From positions 1 to 34,581 of the forward strand of contig JARXAV010000086.1 in NCBI GenBank assembly GCA_029865665.1: a stretch of 34,581 bases of DNA, read 5' to 3'. The DNA is from Flectobacillus sp. Lineage in GTDB: Bacteria > Bacteroidota > Bacteroidia > Cytophagales > Spirosomataceae. The notes under the pieces were generated by a model. That model saw only the letters and a list, made by a program, of their open reading frames with translations. It made no database searches and had not been told where the DNA came from. How positions within the stretch are numbered: the first letter of the stretch is position 1; every line of letters starts with the position of its first letter. A program made the position numbers and the translations under genes. Positions 26,524 through 34,535 of this stretch are shown here, piece by piece.

Positions 26524-29500
26524 TTATGCGTGTTCGTGCTCTTTTTTAGCTTCTGCTTTCGCTTCACCTTTAGCAGCACTTCCGTTATTACGAACTTTCA
26601 CTAAATAGTTAATGTTAGGACTAACATTAATTTCTTCAATTACACGGAACGAACGACCAACTTTCTCTTCTGCTAATAATTTAGAGATAGCCGATGTTGG
26701 ATCGTTTTTATCTCCAAATGTAATTGCATTAGTAGGACAAGATTGAGCACAAGCTACTTGGATTTCTCCATCTTTCGGTCTTCTCTTCTCTTTTTTCGCT
26801 TCTAATTTTCCAGCTTGGATACGTTGAACACACATCGAACATTTCTCCATAACCCCACGTGAACGTACTGTTACATCTGGGTTCAAGACCATACGACCTA
26901 AGTCGTTGTTCAAGTTGAAATCGAAATCGTCTGTTTGGAAATAACGGAACCAGTTGAAACGACGTACTTTGTATGGACAGTTGTTTGCACAATAACGAGT
27001 ACCGATACAACGGTTATACGTCATTTGGTTCAAGCCTTCTGAAGAGTGTGTTGTTGCTAATACTGGACAAACTGTCTCACATGGAGCGTTATCACAGTGT
27101 TGACACAACATTGGTTGGAATACAACCTGTGGATTTTCTGAAGCGTGTTCTAATGCAGCAGGACCAGCAATCAAACCTAATTCCTCATGATTTGCGTCAG
27201 CATCACTTGAGTAATAACGGTCAATACGCATCCAGTGCATCTCACGACGATTGATAACTTCTTGACGACCTACTACTGGTACGTTATTTTCAGAAGTACA
27301 TGCAACCACACACGCTGAACAACCTGTACACGTATTTAAGTCAATAACCATACCCCAGTGGTGGTTATTGTATGTGTGTCCATTCCAAATAGAAACCTCT
27401 GTAGCAGATTTTCTACCTGCAGCAGTTTCGATTTCTGGTTTGAAACGTCCAGCTTCAACATCTTTAACATAAGCACTCAAAGTAGTTTCTTGAACGACAG
27501 CCTCACGAGCCATTACGGTATTGTGAGTTTGAGTACGAGCAATTTTAGCTTTTTCGCCAGTTGCTTTTACTTGAACATCTGTGTTAGAGAACGAAATTGT
27601 ACCATTCACCATAGTAGTGAAAGGATACACGTTAACCCCTACTCCATCAGCAGACTTACCTGCTTTTGTTCTACCGTAACCAATTGCAATAGCTACTGTA
27701 TCACTTGCTTGACCTGGTTGAACAATAAATGGAAGTTTAACCGATTTTCCACCGATAGTAACTTCAACTTCCAAGGTATCTAATTCAACTTCTTGATCCA
27801 AAGCTAATTTCTTTGCTGTTGCTAAAGAAACTGTTGCATAGTTACCCCAAGTTGCTTTAGAAACTGGCTCAGGGAATTCTTGTAACCAAGGGTTATTTGC
27901 TTGAGAACCAGTACCCATACCTACTTTTTCATAGATTGCTAATTCTAATTTATCAGAAGAAGCTTTGTATGTTTTGGCAATAGATGCTGCTGCTTCAGCA
28001 ATACCTACCTGAGGCACATTGAAACCTTGAGAAGCATTTGGTTCGTAAACACCGTCATGTAATACTTGTGTCCAAGCTAATTTTCCTCCTTTTAAGATAG
28101 AAGAAGACCAGTTAGCTTCAAGATACGAAGCATAATCAGCATTTAAACCAGCCCATGTTAATAAACTAGCTTGTGCTTGACGAGTTTTGAAGATGGTAGA
28201 AATCGTTGGTTGTGTTAATGAATAAAAACCAGCTTTTGGTTCTGCATCATTCCAAGATTCTAAGTAGTGAGAATCAGGTGCGTTAAATTTACACAATGAA
28301 CCTGTTTCATCAGCTCTATCATTAAATGAAATCGTTAAACCGATTTTCGGTAATGCTTCCGCTAATTCCGCTCCACGTGGGTGGTTATAAACTGGGTTAG
28401 CGTTGTAGAAAAGCACCGCACCAACTTGTCCAGATTTTGCTTCATTAATGAAAGCATTCATCGCTGCATCAGATCCTTGACGGTAGTTCAATGATGCACC
28501 GCTAATTGTTGTGCCATAAGCACCAATTAACGCATTGATTGAAACTACTAATGATTGAACAGCTGGGTCATTAGAACCAGATACTACGATAGAAGCACCT
28601 TTCGTTGCTACTAAGTCAGCAGCAGCTTTCTCTAAATGATCTATTTTAACAGCAGGAACAGCGATTACATTTGCTCCAACTTTAGCAGCAATAGCATTGT
28701 ATAAAGCAGCTACCACTAAACCTTCCTGAGATGGCTTGTAAGTAGCACGAAAATCTGCGTTAGCACCCGTGTTCGACATGATTGTTTCGAACTGGTAATG
28801 ACGAGACATTTCTTTATTTCCTCCCTTTACAGAAGATACACGACGAGTTTTAGCCCATTGTGCAGCAAATGTAGTTGGTGAAATCCATGAACCTAAAAAG
28901 TCAGCTCCTAATGAAACGATTGTTTTCGCTTTGCTGAAATCGTAGCTAGGAATTGAACCTCCGTTAGCTTGAACTAAACCTGACAATGAGTTTGCATCGT
29001 AAGTTACAAGCGTAGCAGTAGGATATTTAGCAATAAAATCACCAATAACTTTTTTCGTTGTTGGAGATAAAATTGTGTTTGATACAATACGGATAGCTTT
29101 TCCAGAAGCAGCAACTTTTGCCAATTCAGCAACGATTGCTTTATCTACTGAAGACCACTCGGCTGCTTTACCCTCTACTTGAGGACCTTTCAACTTCTCG
29201 TTGTCGTAAAGACTTAATACAGAAGCTTGAGCACGAGCAGATAAACCACCTAAACTTACAGATGAAGCTTTGTTACCTTCTAATTTGATTGGACGACCTT
29301 CTCTTGTTTTTACTAAAACAGAAGCATAATCGCCACCATCAACGAAAGAAGAAGCATACCAGTTTGCGATGGTAGGCTCAACATCCTCAGGTTTGTTTAG
29401 ATAAGGAATCGTCTTTTTCACAGGAGCTTCACAAGCTGCCAATGCTACTGCCGATACACCAAAACCTAATACTTTTAAGAAATCACGACGATGTGATCCA

Positions 29501-29637
29501 GTGCCATCAAAAATAGCACCCTCTTCTTGATTGTCTGAAGGAGCATCACCGAATTCACGGTGTGCATTTTTAACGAATTCTGCATCGTTTTTAAACTCCT
29601 CAATCCCTCTCCAATACCGTTTGTTAGTATTTTCCAT
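26524..29637 (-). CDS. actB: Alternative Complex III subunit ActB, fused molybdopterin-like and Fe-S protein
   Basis: A 1037-residue periplasmic iron-sulfur subunit. It starts with a Tat-like signal (SHRRDFLKVLGFG, Arg50-Arg51) followed by a possible lipobox LAAC (Cys69). Residues about 70-740 fold like a molybdopterin oxidoreductase but show no N-terminal Cys cluster of that family. Four cysteine groups follow in the C-terminal part: CTGCSACVVAC (about 765), CQHCDNAPCETVCP (about 842), CIGTRYCANNCP (about 876-887), and CSMC with CAQSCP (about 930-967). These ligate Fe-S clusters that pass electrons from ActC to the ActA hemes. Published ACIII ActB proteins lack the molybdopterin cofactor, and this one matches that fused plan. 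It has its own gap hairpin before actC. Confidence 0.96.
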   Translation of the reverse strand: MENTNKRYWRGIEEFKNDAEFVKNAHREFGDAPSDNQEEGAIFDGTGSHRRDFLKVLGFGVSAVALAACEAPVKKTIPYLNKPEDVEPTIANWYASSFVDGGDYASVLVKTREGRPIKLEGNKASSVSLGGLSARAQASVLSLYDNEKLKGPQVEGKAAEWSSVDKAIVAELAKVAASGKAIRIVSNTILSPTTKKVIGDFIAKYPTATLVTYDANSLSGLVQANGGSIPSYDFSKAKTIVSLGADFLGSWISPTTFAAQWAKTRRVSSVKGGNKEMSRHYQFETIMSNTGANADFRATYKPSQEGLVVAALYNAIAAKVGANVIAVPAVKIDHLEKAAADLVATKGASIVVSGSNDPAVQSLVVSINALIGAYGTTISGASLNYRQGSDAAMNAFINEAKSGQVGAVLFYNANPVYNHPRGAELAEALPKIGLTISFNDRADETGSLCKFNAPDSHYLESWNDAEPKAGFYSLTQPTISTIFKTRQAQASLLTWAGLNADYASYLEANWSSSILKGGKLAWTQVLHDGVYEPNASQGFNVPQVGIAEAAASIAKTYKASSDKLELAIYEKVGMGTGSQANNPWLQEFPEPVSKATWGNYATVSLATAKKLALDQEVELDTLEVEVTIGGKSVKLPFIVQPGQASDTVAIAIGYGRTKAGKSADGVGVNVYPFTTMVNGTISFSNTDVQVKATGEKAKIARTQTHNTVMAREAVVQETTLSAYVKDVEAGRFKPEIETAAGRKSATEVSIWNGHTYNNHHWGMVIDLNTCTGCSACVVACTSENNVPVVGRQEVINRREMHWMRIDRYYSSDADANHEELGLIAGPAALEHASENPQVVFQPMLCQHCDNAPCETVCPVLATTHSSEGLNQMTYNRCIGTRYCANNCPYKVRRFNWFRYFQTDDFDFNLNNDLGRMVLNPDVTVRSRGVMEKCSMCVQRIQAGKLEAKKEKRRPKDGEIQVACAQSCPTNAITFGDKNDPTSAISKLLAEEKVGRSFRVIEEINVSPNINYLVKVRNNGSAAKGEAKAEAKKEHEHA

Positions 29638-29684
29638 ATATATTGTAATAGTATAAACAGAAACTATTGAATATTTTACGAAGT

Positions 29685-29723
29685 AAAAATCAGAAACAAA
29701 GAATACCCTTGTTTCTGATTTTT
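29685..29723 (-). terminator. Strong hairpin between actA and actB
   Basis: A perfect 13-bp inverted repeat (AAAAATCAGAAAC / GTTTCTGATTTTT), extended by two more A-T pairs at the loop, ends in five U on the minus strand. It lies 10 bases past the actA stop and looks like an intrinsic terminator inside an operon, so it probably reduces transcription of downstream genes or protects the actA 3' end. Confidence 0.75.
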
Positions 29724-29732
29724 AACTTGCTG

Positions 29733-30947
29733 TTAGTAATGACACTTTGAACACTCTAAACCACCGATGTTCTGAACTTTCAATGGCTCTTTGTTATCCT
29801 TATTATGAATTTCAACTAACTTATCGTAGTAAGCGTTGTCTTTAGCATTAACTTCTGTCTTTCTGTGACAGTCGATACACCAACCCATAGTTAATGAAGA
29901 GCGTTGCTCTACCACTTCCATTTTTTGAATATCGCCATGACAGTTAGTACATTCTAGGCCACCAACATTTGTGTGTTGTGCGTGGTTGAAATATGCTAAG
30001 TCTGGTAAGTTATGCACACGTACCCATTGAATTGGCTCATCCTTTTCAATAGCACGGTAAATTTTCTGAATTTCAGGAGACTCACGTTTGATTGCATTGT
30101 GGCAGTTCATACAAATGTTTGCAGAAGGAACGTTTGCACCTTTTCCTTTATAAACACCTGTGTGACAATACGTACAATTGATTTGATAATCACCTGCGTG
30201 AAGCTTGTGAGAGAATTTGATTGGCTGCTCTGGTGCATAACCTTGGTGAATACCAACGCCATAAGCTGCATCAATAGTAGCTTTACCAATTAACAAGGTA
30301 ATTAACAATGCCGCACCAGTTTTGAATGCACTGTTAGCTGACATTTTCTTACCTGTATTCGCTAGTCTTTGTAAAAAAGGAATACTCTGAGCTTCCTCTG
30401 AATCAGCTGGAACTGAAGCTAATTTAGATAACGTAGTAACAATCGACAACAAAGCAACTAGTACTAATACCATAACTGCTAATAAAGCAACTAAGATATA
30501 TTCCATCATTCCTCCGTTTGAAGCAGCTGGTTGACCTGCTGCACCTGGAGCTACCGCTGCACCTGGAACTGCTGCTACTGGAGCAGACTGTGCATCAATG
30601 TAAGCCACAACACTCTTAATTTGAACATCCGTTAAACTTGGGAATGCTGTCATTTGAGCACCATTATACTTCTTGAATAAGTCATTTGCATACTTATCGC
30701 CAGAAGCAATAACAGTTTGAGGGTTGTGTACCCATTTTACAATCCAGTCGATTGGTCTTCTCTTACTTACATCCTGTAGTCCAGGACCTACTAATGCTTC
30801 TGCATTTGTGTTGTGACAAGAGGCACAATTGTTTTTGAAAATCTGCTCCCCTTCAGCCGCATCCTGAGCGTTTACATGAGCAACCGAAGCAAAGATGCCC
30901 AGAAGTGCTGACAAAGCAACAAATTTCAAGCGTTTCATGGTTATCAT
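29733..30947 (-). CDS. actA: Alternative Complex III subunit ActA, hexaheme cytochrome c
   Basis: A 404-residue multiheme subunit that receives electrons and passes them to the oxidase side. Six CxxCH heme motifs are seen: Cys41 (CASCH), then Cys258 (CTYCH), Cys279 (CMNCH), Cys333 (CTNCH), Cys357 (CIDCH) and Cys399 (CSKCH). The last motif is two residues from the C-terminus. Residues 1-28 form the signal. An N-terminal monoheme cytochrome domain is followed by an Ala/Pro linker (about 122-145), a membrane helix (about 148-171), a second hydrophobic stretch (about 208-225), and a pentaheme domain. A second start at 30938 (MKRLKF) is equally good. It is first in the act operon. Confidence 0.96.
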   Translation of the reverse strand: MITMKRLKFVALSALLGIFASVAHVNAQDAAEGEQIFKNNCASCHNTNAEALVGPGLQDVSKRRPIDWIVKWVHNPQTVIASGDKYANDLFKKYNGAQMTAFPSLTDVQIKSVVAYIDAQSAPVAAVPGAAVAPGAAGQPAASNGGMMEYILVALLAVMVLVLVALLSIVTTLSKLASVPADSEEAQSIPFLQRLANTGKKMSANSAFKTGAALLITLLIGKATIDAAYGVGIHQGYAPEQPIKFSHKLHAGDYQINCTYCHTGVYKGKGANVPSANICMNCHNAIKRESPEIQKIYRAIEKDEPIQWVRVHNLPDLAYFNHAQHTNVGGLECTNCHGDIQKMEVVEQRSSLTMGWCIDCHRKTEVNAKDNAYYDKLVEIHNKDNKEPLKVQNIGGLECSKCHY

Positions 30948-31084
30948 AAGAATCTATAAACTAATTTTAATAATTAAGTACTAACGCAGTAATTTGTTTA
31001 TCTACCCAAAGGAGTTTTATTTTCTGAACAACAACATCACCGAAGTAACTCGTTATTTTGTCTAAAAAACACCTCTTAGGCTCA

Positions 31085-31115
31085 CAAAAGTACAATCGGA
31101 TTTTTTATGAACCAA
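31085..31115 (-). promoter_or_regulatory. Putative act operon promoter (TTG -33, TACTTTTG -7)
   Basis: The minus strand carries TACTTTTG at 31092-31085, an exact match to TAnnTTTG, with TTG at 31115-31113 and a 20-base spacer. The same spacing is seen at tRNA-Cys. It would give a leader of about 130 bases before actA. Confidence 0.55.
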
Positions 31116-31293
31116 TTAATTTTTTATTCATTTTTAAGAAAATAAATTGCCTGATGAACTATTTAGAATTTTTCTAAGTTAAAGCAATTTAATTCGCCAA
31201 ATTAATTGAACATAGCTGAGAATGATTGGACAAAAACAAGAAATTACGTCTAAATATCCTTATTGACTATCGTATCATTTTCAAATTATTCTT

Positions 31294-31447
31294 AATACTT
31301 TTTTAAGTATTGGATGGAATCATCCGCAATTTAGGACAATCTACACAATTCAAGCATAGCCTTGGAATACTTCTTGAAGCAGATTGCTATCTTGGATTAT
31401 TTGTTGTTGGGCTTTTCGGCTGATGTATCAGCGAGGCTATCCATCCA
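31294..31447. ncRNA. Candidate structured RNA or regulatory island upstream of the act operon
   Basis: A stretch richer in G+C than its AT-rich surroundings, with many self-complementary segments. These are AATACTT-TTTT-AAGTATT (31294-31311), GGATG-GAAT-CATCC (31312-31325), GCTGA-TGTA-TCAGC (31419-31432), ATAGCCT (31356-31362) with AGGCTAT (31434-31440), and TGGATGG (31311-31317) with CCATCCA (31441-31447). The last pairing competes with the local GGATG/CATCC hairpin, so two conformations are possible. No known RNA family is recognised, and strand is not decided. Could also be chance pairing or a decayed gene. Confidence 0.3.
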
Positions 31448-31528
31448 TTCTACTTAAATGAACCCTTTTAGTAGATAAACTTTACTAGATAAATGACATT
31501 TTGTGCATCTCATTTGTTTGCTAAGGGC

Positions 31529-31560
31529 AAAAAAAAAGTCTATCATTTCTGATAGACTTT
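31529..31560 (-). terminator. Rho-independent terminator of tRNA-Cys
   Basis: A perfect 11-bp stem (AAAGTCTATCA / TGATAGACTTT) with a four-base loop ends in a run of U on the minus strand. It lies nine bases after the tRNA 3' end. Confidence 0.88.
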
Positions 31561-31568
31561 AAATAGTG

Positions 31569-31639
31569 AGGTCTCGAGCGGATTCGAACCGCTGTGGAAG
31601 GTTTTGCAGACCTCTGCCTAGCCTCTCGGCCACAAGACC
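31569..31639 (-). tRNA. tRNA-Cys (anticodon GCA)
   Basis: The minus strand folds as a 71-base cloverleaf. The acceptor GGTCTTG pairs with CGAGACC (one G-U). The anticodon loop reads CTGCAAA, so the anticodon is GCA (cysteine). The T arm is AGCGG-TTCGAAT-CCGCT. Position 73 is U, the identity discriminator of tRNA-Cys. CCA is not encoded. It has its own promoter and terminator, so it is a single-gene unit. Confidence 0.96.
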
Positions 31640-31659
31640 ATGTTCACTTGTTTGGACTG

Positions 31660-31691
31660 CAAAGGTAGAAGACTTTTTTATTTTCTCCAAA
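31660..31691 (-). promoter_or_regulatory. Putative tRNA-Cys promoter (TTTG -33, TACCTTTG -7)
   Basis: The minus strand has TTTG at 31691-31688, a 20-base spacer and TACCTTTG at 31667-31660, matching the Bacteroidota promoter pattern. The -7 element lies 20 bases from the 5' end of the mature tRNA. Confidence 0.65.
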
Positions 31692-31847
31692 TGAAAAAGC
31701 AAATTTCCTTAAAGGTTTTTGTAACTAGGAGCTTCTGCAAAGCTGTAACTCATTCATTTACAAAGCATTTATTCTAAAAAATATTTTATCCAAAATACGC
31801 TAAATGAACAAAATTTATCTAGTTGAACGTATTTTACTCTTAAAAAC

Positions 31848-31885
31848 AAAAAGCCCGTCAACATATTCTGTCAACGGGCTTTTTT
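31848..31885 (-). terminator. Rho-independent terminator of rpsA
   Basis: An 11-bp stem (AAAAAGCCCGT / ACGGGCTTTTT) with a loop of about 15 bases is followed by a U-rich tract (TTTTTGTTTTT) on the minus strand, 18 bases after the rpsA stop. Confidence 0.9.
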
Positions 31886-31902
31886 ATGATTCAAAAATCA
31901 GA

Positions 31903-33711
31903 TTAAGAATTTGCTTTCTTGTCTAATTTTTTCTTTGCTTCTTCACGAGCTGAATCTTCCATTTGAGCTTTCAATGCTGTTAAAGCGTCTAAGTCACCCA
32001 TCGTAGATTTTTCAACTGTAGCCGCTAATTTCTCAACGTCTTTTGCAGTTTTCTTTTTCTCTTCTTGAACAACCTCTTCTTTAGCGTCGTTGTACACTCT
32101 TGTGTGAGAAAGAACGATTTTACGATCGTCTTTGTTGAATTCGATTACTTTGAAATCAACTTGTTCTCCAACTTCAACTGTTGAACCATCTTCTTTCGCT
32201 AATTGCTTCAATGGAGCTGTTCCTTCGATACCATAAGGTAATTCTAAAGTAGCACCTTTGTCGTTTTTAGAAATCACTGTACACTTGTGAAGTGAACCTA
32301 CTGTGAAGATTGACTCGAAAGTATCCCAAGGGTTTTCTTCTAATTGTTTGTGACCTAAAGCTAAACGACGGTTATCTGCGTCTAATTCTAACACAACAAC
32401 TTCTAATTTCTCAGCAACTTTGATGAATTCAGAAGGGTGTTTGATTTTCTTAGTCCAAGATAAGTCAGAAACGTGTACTAAACCGTCAATGCCTTCTTCT
32501 AATTCTAAGAATAAACCGAAGTTAGTCAAGTTACGAACAGTACCAGTGTGTTTAGAACCTACTGCGTATTTGCTCAATAAATCTTGTTTAGTCCAAGGAT
32601 CTTCTGTTAATTGTTTGATACCTAACGACATCTTACGTTCAGACTTGTCTAACGTTAAGATAACCGCTTCGATTTCGTCACCTACTTTCAAGAAGTCTTG
32701 TGGGTTACGTAAGTGTTGAGACCATGACATTTCTGACACGTGAATCAAACCTTCTACACCTGGCAATACTTCTAAGAAAGCACCGTAGTCAGCAACGTTA
32801 ACTACTTTACCTTTTACTTTAGAACCAACTTCAACTTCACCTAAAGCATCCCAAGGGTGAGCTTGTAATTGTTTCATACCCAATGAAATACGTTTCTTGT
32901 TCTCATCGAAGTCCAAAACAACCACTTGGATTTTCTGATCAAGTTTAAGTAATTCTTGTGGGTGGTTGATACGACCCCATGAAATGTCTGTAATGTGAAG
33001 TAAACCGTCAACACCACCTAAGTCGATGAACACACCGAAGTTAGTCATGTTTTTGATTACACCTTCTAATACTTGACCTTTCTCTAAGTTCGTCAAGATT
33101 GTCTGACGTTGTTCTTCAAGGTCTTTTTCGATCAAGACTTTGTGAGAAACTACTACGTTATCGTTAGCGTGGTTGATTTTAACCACTTTCACTTCCATTT
33201 TCTTACCTACGAAGATGTCAAAGTCACGAATTGGCTTAACGTCAATTTGAGAACCTGGCAAGAACGCCTCAACACCAAAGATGTCCACAATAAGACCACC
33301 TTTCGTACGACGCTTAACGAAACCATCAATAACTGTATCTTGTTCAAGAGCATCTTCGATGTTTTTCCAAGCAGTCATTACTTTCGCTAATTTACGAGAA
33401 AGAATCAATTGACCAGATTTGTCTTCTTGGTTCTCAACGTAAACGTCAACAACGTCTCCAACTTTCAATTCAGGCATATCTCTGAATTCAGATGTTGGAA
33501 CCATACCGTCTGATTTGAAACCGATGTTCAAAATCACTTCACGGTCTGTGATACCTACTACAGTACCTTTTACTACTTCTTTCTCCGTAACAACGTTTAA
33601 TGTTCCTTCGATTAAAGCTTCTAATCTTGCTCTTTCTTCAGTAGAATAACCTCCACCGATACCTTTTGTGCCGACTGATTCCCAGTCAAAATCTGCTAAT
33701 GGATTAGCCAT
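31903..33711 (-). CDS. rpsA: 30S ribosomal protein S1
   Basis: S1 helps mRNA bind the 30S subunit. The 602-residue protein has six S1 RNA-binding repeats at about residues 43-108, 126-191, 210-278, 295-363, 382-450 and 467-532. Repeats 3-5 are best conserved (NFGVFIDLGGVDGLLHITDISW, in short GLLHITDISW; GLIHVSEMSW; GLVHVSDLSW). The N-terminus is an acidic region and the last 60 residues are a charged, lysine-rich helical tail. Length and order are typical for a Gram-negative S1. In Bacteroidota, which seldom use Shine-Dalgarno pairing, S1 is expected to be especially important; that is background, not visible here. Confidence 0.97.
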   Translation of the reverse strand: MANPLADFDWESVGTKGIGGGYSTEERARLEALIEGTLNVVTEKEVVKGTVVGITDREVILNIGFKSDGMVPTSEFRDMPELKVGDVVDVYVENQEDKSGQLILSRKLAKVMTAWKNIEDALEQDTVIDGFVKRRTKGGLIVDIFGVEAFLPGSQIDVKPIRDFDIFVGKKMEVKVVKINHANDNVVVSHKVLIEKDLEEQRQTILTNLEKGQVLEGVIKNMTNFGVFIDLGGVDGLLHITDISWGRINHPQELLKLDQKIQVVVLDFDENKKRISLGMKQLQAHPWDALGEVEVGSKVKGKVVNVADYGAFLEVLPGVEGLIHVSEMSWSQHLRNPQDFLKVGDEIEAVILTLDKSERKMSLGIKQLTEDPWTKQDLLSKYAVGSKHTGTVRNLTNFGLFLELEEGIDGLVHVSDLSWTKKIKHPSEFIKVAEKLEVVVLELDADNRRLALGHKQLEENPWDTFESIFTVGSLHKCTVISKNDKGATLELPYGIEGTAPLKQLAKEDGSTVEVGEQVDFKVIEFNKDDRKIVLSHTRVYNDAKEEVVQEEKKKTAKDVEKLAATVEKSTMGDLDALTALKAQMEDSAREEAKKKLDKKANS

Positions 33712-33800
33712 GTGTTAAATACCCTATGTACATCAATGCGGCGGGATGACGCAAAGAAATTAAGTTTAAATCGCCAATGTAATCGCTTACAATTGGGGTG

Positions 33801-33808
33801 CAAAGGTA
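33801..33808 (-). promoter_or_regulatory. Putative -7 element of rpsA (TACCTTTG)
   Basis: The minus strand reads TATACCTTTG, an exact TAnnTTTG match, about 90 bases before the rpsA start. The -33 region is an AT-rich stretch with no clear TTG, so it rests on the -7 box alone. Confidence 0.45.
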
Positions 33809-33851
33809 TAAAAAAAAGATAATATTCTGATAATGAGGAAGCAATATTTTT

Positions 33852-34523
33852 TTAGATTATTTTTTTCACTACCCATCCCAACCCAAATACCGATACAAGA
33901 ATGAGACCCATAAAGGCAAATTGGCTCAAGCCACCTTCGCTTGGATGTTCAATAAGCCTTTTGATTTCCTTTGCCTGAGAGCCTAACCACACCGATAATA
34001 AGGTACGGGGAAGCATTCCGATAAAACCTGCCGTAAGAAAATTACGCATCTTCGTTTTTGAAAAAGAAAACAACACATTGGTTACAGCAAAAGGTAATAC
34101 AGGCGAAAGTCGTGCAAAAAGAATAATTTTAAATTCGTCTTGTTTTAATTTTTCAATCAGCTCCCCTGCCTTGGGTTTTTGTTGTAATAGGTTTTTCATA
34201 AAGTTTCCTCCATCTATGAAACCCGCTGCACGATAGCCAATAAAAGAAGCCACAAAATAACTGATTGCCAAAGGCACTACCGAAGCCCACCCCCAAAAAT
34301 ACCCTCCCAAAAGGGCGACAAAGGTCGTTGGCGTAAACGCAAAAGCCATCGTTAAACAACTGAGTATGACTAAGCCCATGCAGGTAGTGAGTGAATAGGA
34401 ATGTATTTCGGCTTCGTGAAGTATAACCCAATAACTGATGGAGGAACTAGCTACCAAAGGCACTAGCCCCAAAAAGAAAGTGTACAGGAGTATAAACGAA
34501 TTTTTTTTGATGAAATCTAGCAT
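33852..34523 (-). CDS. TVP38/TMEM64 family (VTT-domain) membrane protein
   Basis: A 223-residue inner-membrane protein with about six hydrophobic helices. It fits the TVP38/TMEM64 family with its VTT domain: the motif GGYFWGWASVVPLAISYFVAS (short form: GYFWGW), the middle segment LFARLSPVLPFAVTNVLFSFS, and GFIGMLPRTLLSVWLGS. Related eukaryotic and bacterial proteins are linked to lipid scrambling or transport, but the bacterial substrate here is unknown. The predicted -7 box lies only four bases before the ATG, which may make its mRNA leaderless. It is followed by rpsA on the same strand, 140 bases on. Confidence 0.88.
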   Translation of the reverse strand: MLDFIKKNSFILLYTFFLGLVPLVASSSISYWVILHEAEIHSYSLTTCMGLVILSCLTMAFAFTPTTFVALLGGYFWGWASVVPLAISYFVASFIGYRAAGFIDGGNFMKNLLQQKPKAGELIEKLKQDEFKIILFARLSPVLPFAVTNVLFSFSKTKMRNFLTAGFIGMLPRTLLSVWLGSQAKEIKRLIEHPSEGGLSQFAFMGLILVSVFGLGWVVKKII

Positions 34524-34527
34524 AAGA

Positions 34528-34535
34528 CAAAGGTA
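34528..34535 (-). promoter_or_regulatory. Putative -7 element abutting the TVP38 start codon
   Basis: The minus strand reads TACCTTTG-TCTT-ATG, so an exact -7 consensus ends four bases before the start codon at 34523. No TTG was found at 19-21 bases spacing; one lies at 26. Transcription would then begin at or very near the ATG. Confidence 0.4.

Larger units (their letters stand above)
30948..31568. other. Long AT-rich intergenic region upstream of actA
   Basis: 620 bases between actA and tRNA-Cys hold no convincing gene. From the actA side: an AT-rich leader of about 130 bases, a probable promoter at 31085-31115, a small hairpin TTAGAA/TTCTAA at 31163-31177, a hairpin-dense island at 31294-31447, an imperfect direct repeat around TAGTAGATAAA/TACTAGATAAA near 31470-31495, and the tRNA terminator at 31529-31560. 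One short minus-strand frame in the island encodes only about 15 residues and is not credible as a gene. Confidence 0.6.

Noticed and set aside
27358..27783. 141-codon plus-strand frame inside actB
   Set aside because: It is antisense to a clearly conserved protein and has serine/phenylalanine-rich composition typical of a shadow frame.
31395..31460. Short minus-strand frame with about 15 residues (MDSLADTSAEK...)
   Set aside because: Too short, no neighbour or ribosome-binding support, and it lies inside the hairpin-dense island, which explains its composition better.
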